Assembly (NCBI GenBank): GCA_001789645.1
Contig: MGAG01000026.1
Span: 59,803-96,525 of the forward strand
Direction: 5' to 3'
From: Candidatus Roizmanbacteria bacterium RIFCSPLOWO2_01_FULL_37_12
GTDB taxonomy: Bacteria; Patescibacteriota; Microgenomatia; UBA1406; GWC2-37-13
DNA: 36,723 nucleotides
Positions 23,844 through 30,859 of the stretch are shown piece by piece. A program made the position numbers and the translations under genes. Each line of letters opens with the position of its first letter. Positions within the stretch are counted from its first letter, which is position 1. Below the pieces are notes generated by a model. That model was not told the origin of the DNA. It did no database searches and saw nothing but the letters and a program-made list of their open reading frames with translations.

Positions 23844-23889
23844 AGTATAACAAAAAAAGTATTGACATTCTGAAAAAATAATCAATAAT
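23844..23889. promoter_or_regulatory. Divergent promoters between the Clp-like gene and the ATP-grasp operon
   Basis: Minus: TATACT at 23844-23849, seven bases from the Clp-like ATG. Plus: TTGACA at 23862-23867, 16-bp spacer, AATAAT at 23884-23889, 14 bases from the ATG at 23904. The two promoters overlap within 46 bp, so they may compete. Confidence 0.6.
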
Positions 23890-23903
23890 GTAACTGACTT
23901 AAA

Positions 23904-25373
23904 ATGAAAAAAAGAAAGTCGCTAAAAAGAAAAAAACTAAGAAGCTCGCCTTCTTTAAGGAACCGCAGATTAATTAAAAAAAAGCTAAGTAAAACAAAAA
24001 GAGTAAACAGAAATGAATTAGTTATATACATTTTCAATGTAGTCGAGGACGAATGGTCTTTCACCTCTGCGATTCAACCGCTGGAAAAAAGATATGAGGC
24101 TATAAATGCTTTGAATAATGCTTCCGAGTGTTATCTTTTTGCCAACGCTTCCAATCAGGAATTTATATATATTTCGCCCGTCAAAATAAGTAACTCTTTC
24201 AAAAAATATTTTCAGGGAATCTGCAACACAAAAAAAGTCGACATCTTGGTTCCCATTCGAAAAACAGGGCTTGTTTGTAAAGATCTCTATACAGACAAAT
24301 TTCTCTTTAATGATCTAATAAAAAAAGCAAAAAAATATAAAAAAGTTTCTTTGATCAGTTACTCGACCTCACCAGAGTTTTATGAACTGAAGGAAAGATT
24401 GTTGCAGTTAAGAATTAATGTTTTGACGCCGGAAGCTCCGGAAATAGAAAATGCCTGGACAGTAAATTTTTTTGGCAGCAAAAGCGGGATAAGACAATTA
24501 GCCCAGCAGTCCAGAGCGGAGGAACCTGATTTTATCATGCCTGACGGAGTTATCTGCGTTGGGAAATTGGACGCCGCCAAAATTGCCGCCAATAGATACA
24601 TTAATGAAAAAGGTGTTGTATTAAAAACTAATAAAGGCAGCGGCGGCGATGGAGTATTAATCTTTAGGGACGGTGAATTACCGCGCGACTACAAATCATG
24701 TGAAAAAAGAATATTTGAATTATTGTCGGAAGACGGTTATTGGGACAGATTTCCGATAATTATCGAAGAATTAATAAATGTCAATTACAATAATATTTCA
24801 TCATTCCCCAATATCGAATTCAAGATTCATAAAAGCGGTAAAATTGAGATGCTCTACTATTGTTTAATGATGGTGACAGGCGAAGGAAAATATTTCGGAT
24901 TGGATATGAATGAAGATATAATTAATGAGAGAACCGCAGCCAGAATAATTGACACAGGATATTATATAGCCGAACAATATGATGAAGCCGGTTACAGAGG
25001 ACATTTTGATATCGATTTGATATCTTCAGGCAATAGCAAGATGTATGTCTGCGAATCCAATACAAGAAATACGGGTGGTACGGATGTATATAAATTAACC
25101 AGAGAACTTTTCGGAAAAGATTTTTTTTCCGATACATATGTGATTAATCGTGATAATTATATTCTTAAAACCCAAAAACCCATCGAATTTGACGCTTTAC
25201 TCAAAAAAATTCAACCAGTTCTTTTTAATAAATCCAAAAAGGAAGGGGTAATTTTATCGGGTTCGGGATACTTATCCGTTAATTCACTTCTTTATACTAT
25301 CTATGGCAATAATAAAAAAAGATCTTATAAAATTCAGTCAGATCTTCTTGAAATTTTAAACACCATAGATTAA
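23904..25373 (+). CDS. ATP-grasp ligase with Lys/Arg-rich N-terminal leader (PGM1-like)
   Basis: 489 aa, first gene of a five-gene operon. Residues 1-37 are extremely basic (MKKRKSLKRKKLRSSPSLRN and onward), unlike a signal peptide. A pre-ATP-grasp domain follows (about 38-190). The ATP-grasp core starts at GVVLKTNKGSGGDGVLIF (about 235), with PIIIEELINV as the adenine-contact strand and HFDIDLISS plus CESNTRNTGGTDVY as the metal-binding end. The ESN-x-R-x-TGG ending resembles PGM1-type peptide ligases, which join carboxylates to amines through acyl phosphates. The substrate is unknown. The basic leader could bind nucleic acid, polyphosphate or the membrane. It has a good promoter but no SD. 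Confidence 0.8.
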   Translation: MKKRKSLKRKKLRSSPSLRNRRLIKKKLSKTKRVNRNELVIYIFNVVEDEWSFTSAIQPLEKRYEAINALNNASECYLFANASNQEFIYISPVKISNSFKKYFQGICNTKKVDILVPIRKTGLVCKDLYTDKFLFNDLIKKAKKYKKVSLISYSTSPEFYELKERLLQLRINVLTPEAPEIENAWTVNFFGSKSGIRQLAQQSRAEEPDFIMPDGVICVGKLDAAKIAANRYINEKGVVLKTNKGSGGDGVLIFRDGELPRDYKSCEKRIFELLSEDGYWDRFPIIIEELINVNYNNISSFPNIEFKIHKSGKIEMLYYCLMMVTGEGKYFGLDMNEDIINERTAARIIDTGYYIAEQYDEAGYRGHFDIDLISSGNSKMYVCESNTRNTGGTDVYKLTRELFGKDFFSDTYVINRDNYILKTQKPIEFDALLKKIQPVLFNKSKKEGVILSGSGYLSVNSLLYTIYGNNKKRSYKIQSDLLEILNTID

Positions 25374-25392
25374 TGTATATATTTAAATTATT

Positions 25393-26382
25393 ATGAAAAA
25401 ACCAAAAACGGCGGCCATAGTATACAGTGATGTAAAGCGCAGATATTTTCCAACTGAAGAACAATATTTGACAGAAAAAGATGCGGTTAAAGACGCCAAA
25501 GTAATTGCAAAATATTTTGTAAAACTGGGCATAAAACCAATGTTATATCCTGCTAATTCAGTATTGCCGAAAAAACTAAAGAAAGATAAACCTGACATGG
25601 TTTTAAATCTGGTTGGGTCGGTAAAAGGAGAAGAATATTTGGCGGCCTCGATACCCGGGGTAATGGAACTTTTGGAAATTCCCTATACTGGTACAGGAAT
25701 TTTAGGAGAGTCGCTTTCCTATAATAAATTTTTAGTTAAAAAATTGCTTCAGCAAAACGGCATTCCGGTTCCAAATTATCAGCTTATTGTAAATCCGAAT
25801 CAAAATCTGGATTCAATACTGCGCTTCCCTCTTATATCAAAGCTTAATGAAATTCATGGGTCAGTTGAGATAACAAATGATGCCGTATCCGAAAATGAAA
25901 AACATTTACGGTCAAGATTAAAATATCTGATTAAAACTTACAAAGCTGACGTTCTTGTCGAAGAATTTATAGTGGGTAGAGAGATTACTTGTATGATAGT
26001 TGAGAGTATGAAGAAGAAGGTCTATCTTGCAGAAAGAATTTTTAATTCCGATAATAAGTATGTCATAGCTACTTTTGAAACTCAATGGAAGGATAAGAAA
26101 AATAAACTATCTCATTACTCAAAATTTAGTGATCCGGTATTAACAGAATATGTAAAGAAAGCTTTTGATATAACAAATATGGAAGATTACGGAAAATTTG
26201 ATGTAAGATTGGACGAATCAGGAAGATATTATTTTATCGATAGCAATTCCAATCCATATTTTGGGCCTGTTGAACTACAGGGAGACATCTCCATGATACT
26301 TAAAATGTATGGGATTAATTTCCTTGAGATTTTAAAAAGATTAATTAGTAACACGATGCAACAATATAATAACCCCACATGA
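25393..26382 (+). CDS. D-Ala-D-Ala-ligase-like ATP-grasp enzyme (I)
   Basis: 329 aa. The N-terminal Rossmann-like domain, LVGSVKGEEYLAASIPGVME and GILGESLSYNKFLVKKLLQ follow the D-Ala-D-Ala ligase pattern. The ATP-grasp part is divergent: FPLISKLNEIHGSVEIT replaces the usual VKP...GSS-GV, VLVEEFIVGREITCMIV is normal, and FIDSNSNPYFGP replaces LEVNTxPG. The metal-binding Glu is Asp and the PG turn is lost. It probably ligates a small carboxylate and an amine other than D-Ala. It starts 19 bases after the first ligase and overlaps the next gene by four bases. No peptidoglycan gene is adjacent, so a dedicated ddl role is not favoured. Confidence 0.82.
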   Translation: MKKPKTAAIVYSDVKRRYFPTEEQYLTEKDAVKDAKVIAKYFVKLGIKPMLYPANSVLPKKLKKDKPDMVLNLVGSVKGEEYLAASIPGVMELLEIPYTGTGILGESLSYNKFLVKKLLQQNGIPVPNYQLIVNPNQNLDSILRFPLISKLNEIHGSVEITNDAVSENEKHLRSRLKYLIKTYKADVLVEEFIVGREITCMIVESMKKKVYLAERIFNSDNKYVIATFETQWKDKKNKLSHYSKFSDPVLTEYVKKAFDITNMEDYGKFDVRLDESGRYYFIDSNSNPYFGPVELQGDISMILKMYGINFLEILKRLISNTMQQYNNPT

Positions 26383-27407
26383 AAGTAGAAACTTTGGCTT
26401 TTCTCTACAATGTTAGGCATACTTATCCGGACCCAAAGGATCCGAGGACGCAGCTGGAGGTTGATTTTGATGACCCTGAAACTACAAAATGGCAGATAAA
26501 ACATTTGGAAAGCTGCGGATATAAAGTCATACCTGTAGAAGCGAATGAAAAAGCCTATTTGACCCTGTATCAAAATAAGAATAATATAGATTTGGTATTT
26601 AACGTTGCTGAAGGAATCTACGGTAATGACCGTGAAGCGCAAATACCAGCCATGCTGGAGATGCTGCAAATTGCCTATACGGGTTCGTCTCCCCTTACCC
26701 AAGCCCTTGTACTAAATAAAGCTAAAACCAAAGAGATTTTGTTAGCCAATAAAATACCGACTCTACCTTTTCAACTTTTCCTAACAAACAATTCTAAATT
26801 AAATTTGAGACTAAGTTTTCCACTTATTGTTAAGCCAGTTTCCGAGGGATCGGGAGCCGGAATAAATAATAAAAGCGTTGTCAATAGCAAGTCTGAATTG
26901 CAAAAACAAATAAATCTGATGTTAAAGACCTTTAAGCATGAAGCTGCTATGATCGAGCCATTTTTGTCCGGTCCAGAATATTCAGTCGCAATGATCGGAA
27001 ATCCTCCCAGAATTTTGCCTATAGTTTCACCCGATCATGCAAAACTCCCAAAAAACTATTTACCGATGGATTCTTTTGAAGTCAAATGGATATTTGAAGA
27101 ACAGGGAAATTCCGATTACCTGATTTGTCCGGCAACAATTGAAAAAAAACTATATCAAAAAATTTATCAAATTTGCCTAAAAACCTGGAAAGCTCTTGAT
27201 ATTTTAGACTGGTGTAGAATTGATTTGAGATTAGATAAAAAAGATAATCCGTTTGTACTTGAGGTTAATTCTCCACCCGGAATTATCCCACCGGAAGTAT
27301 CAACTACTTCTTATTTTCCTCTGGCAGCCAGAGTCGCGGGAATTGAATATAAGCAAATGCTGAACATGATAATCGAGTCTGCTTTAAGAAGATATAATTT
27401 AAGCTAA
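26379..27407 (+). CDS. D-Ala-D-Ala-ligase-like ATP-grasp enzyme (II)
   Basis: 342 aa, with a more canonical ligase: VFNVAEGIYGNDREAQIPAM and YTGSSPLTQALVLNKAKTKE in the N-terminal part, FPLIVKPVSEGSGAGINN as the P-loop-like grasp, MIEPFLSGPEYSVAMIG, and DWCRIDLRLDKKDNPFVLEV followed by NSPPGI with intact metal-binding Glu and Asn. The ATG overlaps the preceding stop (ATGA). Two unlike paralogs side by side, after a third ATP-grasp gene, suggest successive ligations in one product rather than redundancy. Either could still be the cell's peptidoglycan D-Ala-D-Ala ligase; this one is the better candidate. Confidence 0.87.
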   Translation: MKVETLAFLYNVRHTYPDPKDPRTQLEVDFDDPETTKWQIKHLESCGYKVIPVEANEKAYLTLYQNKNNIDLVFNVAEGIYGNDREAQIPAMLEMLQIAYTGSSPLTQALVLNKAKTKEILLANKIPTLPFQLFLTNNSKLNLRLSFPLIVKPVSEGSGAGINNKSVVNSKSELQKQINLMLKTFKHEAAMIEPFLSGPEYSVAMIGNPPRILPIVSPDHAKLPKNYLPMDSFEVKWIFEEQGNSDYLICPATIEKKLYQKIYQICLKTWKALDILDWCRIDLRLDKKDNPFVLEVNSPPGIIPPEVSTTSYFPLAARVAGIEYKQMLNMIIESALRRYNLS

Positions 27408-27417
27408 ACTGTGAATT

Positions 27418-27813
27418 ATGAATTTACCTTTTAAAATTGGATTGTCTCCTAAGCTAAAAATAAGGGGGCTTATCGCGACAAAAAATATTAGGAAAAATAC
27501 TTTTATAGAACGGTGTCCTTTAATCTTGATTGAGACGGAAAAAGAAGTGTTTTTAGAAAAATCTGACTTCAAATATTATTATTTTACTTATACCAATAAA
27601 TTCCATGCAATAGTGTTGGGGTATTTAAGTCTGGTAAATCATTCATTTGAACCTAATTGTATTCTTGTATATGATTATAAAAATAAGCTGATAAGTTTAA
27701 AATCAATTAAAAATATTAAAAAAGGTGAGGAAATCACATATAAATATATGGATAAGGACGAGTCTCAGCATAATCCGGAGTTATTTAATTTTAATCATGG
27801 TATAAATAAATAG
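27418..27813 (+). CDS. Small SET-domain methyltransferase-like protein
   Basis: 131 aa. The whole protein is a minimal SET domain: GLIATKNIRKNTFIE at 18-31 (the G-x-x-A...I start), LVNHSFEPNCI with the SAM-binding NHS at 74-76, and IKKGEEITYKYMD at 100-112 with the catalytic-type Tyr110. SET proteins usually methylate lysine side chains with SAM. It lacks a post-SET cysteine cluster. It sits in the ATP-grasp operon, eleven bases after a ligase and three before the reductase-like gene, so its substrate may be a product or partner of the ligases. Bacterial SET targets are poorly known, so this is inference from position. Confidence 0.85.
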   Translation: MNLPFKIGLSPKLKIRGLIATKNIRKNTFIERCPLILIETEKEVFLEKSDFKYYYFTYTNKFHAIVLGYLSLVNHSFEPNCILVYDYKNKLISLKSIKNIKKGEEITYKYMDKDESQHNPELFNFNHGINK

Positions 27814-27815
27814 TT

Positions 27816-28787
27816 ATGTACGAACTCATTATCATCGGCGCCGGGCCTGCCGGGCTTACAGCTTCAATTTATGCTTCTTGTTTTGGACTAAAGACCATAG
27901 TAATAGGCAAATTAATTGGCGGTCAAATGACCTTGGCGCCGGATATCTTAAATTACCCGGGGTTTTCGGAAATAAATGGACAGGAACTTACGAATAAAAT
28001 GTTGGAACAGGCGAAAAAAAGGGGCGGGGAGATTTTGATTGATTCAGTCATTGAAATAGCTAAAATCGAAGGAGGGTTTTTATTGAAAACCGAACAAAAT
28101 AAAGCCTATGAAACTAAAACTATTATATTAGCAACCGGTGTTGAGCGACGTAAGCTTAATATACCAGGTGAAAATGAATATGTAGGTAACGGTCTTGAAT
28201 ACTGTGCCAAGTGCGGCAAGTTTGATTATCTGGGGAAGACTGCTGTCGTGATCGGCGGAGCAAATGCGGCCGCACAAACTGCCGTGCAGGTGGGTCATTC
28301 AGCAAGTAAAGTTTCGATTATTTACAGAGGATCAGATTTACGTTGTGATGAGATCTGGAAAAAACATATTGAAGAAAATCCCAAAATCGATATTCTTTAC
28401 AATTCGGTAGTAAGCGAAATAAAGGGTGACGGTCAAAAAGTAACTGGTGTGACAATTAAGTCAAAAAACACACAAAATCAGGAGGAAATAAAAGATTTAC
28501 CAGTAGATAAGGTTTTTATCGAAATCGGCGGAGTTCCAGGCACCGCACTACTTCTTCCCTTAGGAGTAGCTATGGATCAGGGTGGATTTATTTCGGTCGA
28601 TGAAAGGTTGGCAACAAGCGTTAAGGGAGTCTATGTTGCCGGAGATGTGATAAGTCATAAATATTCGATTGAGCAGATAACTTCGGCCGTCGGATCGGGC
28701 GCGCGAGCAGCAAGCCTAGTCTTTTCTTACTTAAAGCAATCCACAGCTCCTACTCTCTGGGGATCAAGTCAGATAAAGAGGGGATGA
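27816..28787 (+). CDS. trxB: Thioredoxin-reductase-like flavoprotein
   Basis: 323 aa. FAD-binding GAGPAG is at residues 8-13, the redox-active CAKC at 130-133, the NADPH-binding GGANAA at 147-152 and the late FAD motif GVYVAGDVISHKYSIEQI near 268. The usual CATCDG is CAKCGK here, so the residue after the second Cys is Gly instead of Asp; the acid normally helps catalysis. It may be a true TrxB or a dedicated disulfide/oxidase member (HlmI/GliT-type enzymes of natural-product clusters share this fold). It is the last gene of the operon and ends about 30 bp before the tRNA-Val locus. Confidence 0.9.
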   Translation: MYELIIIGAGPAGLTASIYASCFGLKTIVIGKLIGGQMTLAPDILNYPGFSEINGQELTNKMLEQAKKRGGEILIDSVIEIAKIEGGFLLKTEQNKAYETKTIILATGVERRKLNIPGENEYVGNGLEYCAKCGKFDYLGKTAVVIGGANAAAQTAVQVGHSASKVSIIYRGSDLRCDEIWKKHIEENPKIDILYNSVVSEIKGDGQKVTGVTIKSKNTQNQEEIKDLPVDKVFIEIGGVPGTALLLPLGVAMDQGGFISVDERLATSVKGVYVAGDVISHKYSIEQITSAVGSGARAASLVFSYLKQSTAPTLWGSSQIKRG

Positions 28788-28816
28788 TTTTTTGATGTTA
28801 TAATTCGTCAATCCTG

Positions 28817-28890
28817 TGGCCGTTGAAGGACTTGAACCCTCAACCCCCTCGATGTAAACGAGGTGCTCTAACCAATTGAGCTAAACGGCC
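28817..28890 (-). tRNA. tRNA-Val(TAC)
   Basis: Complete 74-nt cloverleaf on the minus strand: acceptor GGCCGTT/AACGGCC with A73, D-stem GCTC/GAGC, anticodon stem CCTCG/CGAGG around TTTACAT (anticodon TAC), T-arm GAGGG-TTCAAGT-CCTTC with one G-T pair. CCA is not encoded. Twelve bases upstream lies a 5' half of another tRNA-Val with the same anticodon. Confidence 0.93.
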
Positions 28891-28902
28891 AGTGCAGGCG
28901 TG

Positions 28903-28940
28903 GTGTAAACGCAACGCTCTACCAACTGAGCTAAGCGGTC
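28903..28940 (-). pseudogene. 5' half of a second tRNA-Val (anticodon TAC)
   Basis: Minus strand, 38 bases: acceptor strand GACCGCT, TA, D-arm GCTC-AGTTGGTA-GAGC, G26, anticodon-stem strand TTGCG, loop TTTACAC with anticodon TAC. It stops at the 3' edge of the anticodon loop and continues as CACGCCTGCACT into the intact tRNA-Val. No matching 3' half (needs CGCAA and AGCGGTC) is seen nearby. A TAAAAT box at 28952-28957 could transcribe the half and the intact gene together. Confidence 0.7.
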
Positions 28941-28992
28941 TTAAATAACTAATTTTATCAAATTACTCTAAGCAAATGCTTGAATTTTTTAT

Positions 28993-30828
28993 TTAAGAAT
29001 GCAAGAAATAACGTTTGTTAATAATCCCTTTGTTAACTAAGTCGTTTATTTTGGGTTTAATATCTGTTTCGAAATATTTGTTTAAAATATAAATGGCTTT
29101 TATCCAACTAGTTAATGCCCGATCCAGTAATTTATCAAACTCAGTTTTTTTTAACTGAAGCTTGAGATCCGACTCTTTTATTGAGGTAAAAAAAATCTTA
29201 TTTTTCTCGTTAAAATATCCATACACAAAATTTTTCTTCTCGTCGTAATAAAGGATGATAGATTTAAAACCTGAACTATTAAATTTATTCTGGCTAACTG
29301 ATAATTTAATTCCCCAACCAAGATTGCATATATTACCCTTGCCATCAAAAATTGATAAGATACGTATATGACCATGTAATTTTTTATTATGAAAACTAAA
29401 CAAGTTTGAGGTGACAAAAGATTGGACAACTGTTGACGGGTAAACTTTATCAAATTCACTAAGTGATTGTTTATTTAAAATATGCACACTTTTGCCTCCA
29501 ACGCTATCGTAAGTATTAAAATCTGAACCTTCTTTAAAAACAATTTTTCCATTATAAAATAGATATTTAATTTCCTTAAGCAAAATTTTTCTTCCTAAAA
29601 TAATTTTTGTGGTAGGCTTGTTAAAAGTAAATTTATAATCCGATTCAACTTGATCGGCAATATAAAATAATAAAGATTTAGGGTTGATTGCATTAGCCAG
29701 AAAGAGCATTCGATCAAATTTATTTTCTAATTTAATCTTATAGGATGATGAAATTTGTGAAAATGTATGCATATAAGAGTTATATATTGGAGTTATAGTT
29801 TCATCCACAGTTTTAAAATTAGTAAAGACATTTATTTTTTTGTTAAATTTCAGGTGAGCTTGCTTTTTTTCTTTCAGATACGTAAGACTGAAATTATTAT
29901 TCAAGTCGACAACATTATATTCAGTGGATGTATTGCTTACTTTTGCATTTTTAATATAGTGAATAATTTTGTTCTTTTTTTCACCGCCAAATAAAGAGAA
30001 TATTGCTTCAAACGGGACTAAAGAATATAATCCTGTTTTTAATATGTCTAAATAAACATTTACGGAAATGTTTTTAAATCTTCTCTCCAGAACATGTTTA
30101 ATAAAATAACCATGATCAGCTAAATAATCTATTTTGTAAACGCTAATTGATTGGGCTCGTAGGTTATTCTCTAAAGATGATATTAATCCCTGACTGTCAA
30201 TATAATTATTAATAAAATTATTTATATTTTGAAGATGAATATTTTTTAAAAAAAATATACTTTGATTTGAATTCATTTTGTCATAAAATATTTTCACTAA
30301 ATTCATACGGTGAGTTATCCACCAGAATGAACTAATAAATGACCATCCATACAGACCGGACATAAGTCTCGCGACTATTTCAGATTTTTTAAATAAGTAT
30401 TGGGAAAAGAAATTGTTTTTTAAATCTAAATCCAGTTTAAATAAGTTTTTTGTCAACTCGGCCAGTTCTTCATTCTCGAAATTATAAGAAACAATTTTAA
30501 AAAGAAGACTGGTCACATTAGAAGCTAAATGCTCTGAGTTGTCAATACCGGAAGTAATATTATTTCTTTTAAAAAAATCAACTAACAGTTGAACACTTTT
30601 CCGATAGAAATGACTTTTTCTATAATTTACAGGTTCTTTAAGATTCTCATAAAGTAAATCTAGTGGTATTTTTATTAAGTTAAATGGGGTAAAACCGCCA
30701 CCAATTAGATTAGGGTCGATAATACCTTCATTTTTTCCAAAGTTATCGTATAGGTATTCGATTTCTCCATAAGGTATATTTATATTTTTTAATTTTTTAA
30801 TTTCGTTTAGCACCGCTTTATTTGACAT
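28993..30828 (-). CDS. Unrecognised 611-aa protein, possibly a divergent ATP-grasp enzyme
   Basis: 611 aa from the ATG at 30828. A longer reading would start inside the divergent gene and contradicts a TATAAT box seven bases before this ATG. There is no signal peptide. The N-terminal 350 residues are helical and very rich in Asn, Lys, Phe and Ile. In the last third, YDSVGGKSVHIL, TVVQSFVTSN, HGHIRILSIFDGKGN and NLGWGIKLS come in an order reminiscent of ATP-grasp nucleotide- and substrate-binding strands, but I cannot see a definite metal-binding motif. Asn/Lys content is well above the housekeeping genes, a sign of relaxed or foreign origin. It belongs to the ATP-grasp island. Confidence 0.55.
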   Translation of the reverse strand: MSNKAVLNEIKKLKNINIPYGEIEYLYDNFGKNEGIIDPNLIGGGFTPFNLIKIPLDLLYENLKEPVNYRKSHFYRKSVQLLVDFFKRNNITSGIDNSEHLASNVTSLLFKIVSYNFENEELAELTKNLFKLDLDLKNNFFSQYLFKKSEIVARLMSGLYGWSFISSFWWITHRMNLVKIFYDKMNSNQSIFFLKNIHLQNINNFINNYIDSQGLISSLENNLRAQSISVYKIDYLADHGYFIKHVLERRFKNISVNVYLDILKTGLYSLVPFEAIFSLFGGEKKNKIIHYIKNAKVSNTSTEYNVVDLNNNFSLTYLKEKKQAHLKFNKKINVFTNFKTVDETITPIYNSYMHTFSQISSSYKIKLENKFDRMLFLANAINPKSLLFYIADQVESDYKFTFNKPTTKIILGRKILLKEIKYLFYNGKIVFKEGSDFNTYDSVGGKSVHILNKQSLSEFDKVYPSTVVQSFVTSNLFSFHNKKLHGHIRILSIFDGKGNICNLGWGIKLSVSQNKFNSSGFKSIILYYDEKKNFVYGYFNEKNKIFFTSIKESDLKLQLKKTEFDKLLDRALTSWIKAIYILNKYFETDIKPKINDLVNKGIINKRYFLHS

Positions 30829-30835
30829 AAGCCTT

Positions 30836-30851
30836 ATTATACATATAGAAT
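30836..30851. promoter_or_regulatory. Interleaved divergent promoters, both leaderless type
   Basis: Minus TATAAT at 30836-30841 lies seven bases before the ATG at 30828. Plus TAGAAT at 30846-30851 lies eight bases before the ATG at 30860. Only 31 bp separate the two start codons, so the promoter of each gene must extend into the other's coding region. Confidence 0.6.
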
Positions 30852-30859
30852 ATGTCTCA

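Noticed and set aside
25393-27407. Calling both D-Ala-D-Ala-ligase-like genes ddl
   Set aside because: The first lacks the canonical Glu-x-Asn and PG turn, no peptidoglycan genes adjoin, and a third ATP-grasp gene precedes them. The general family call is safer.
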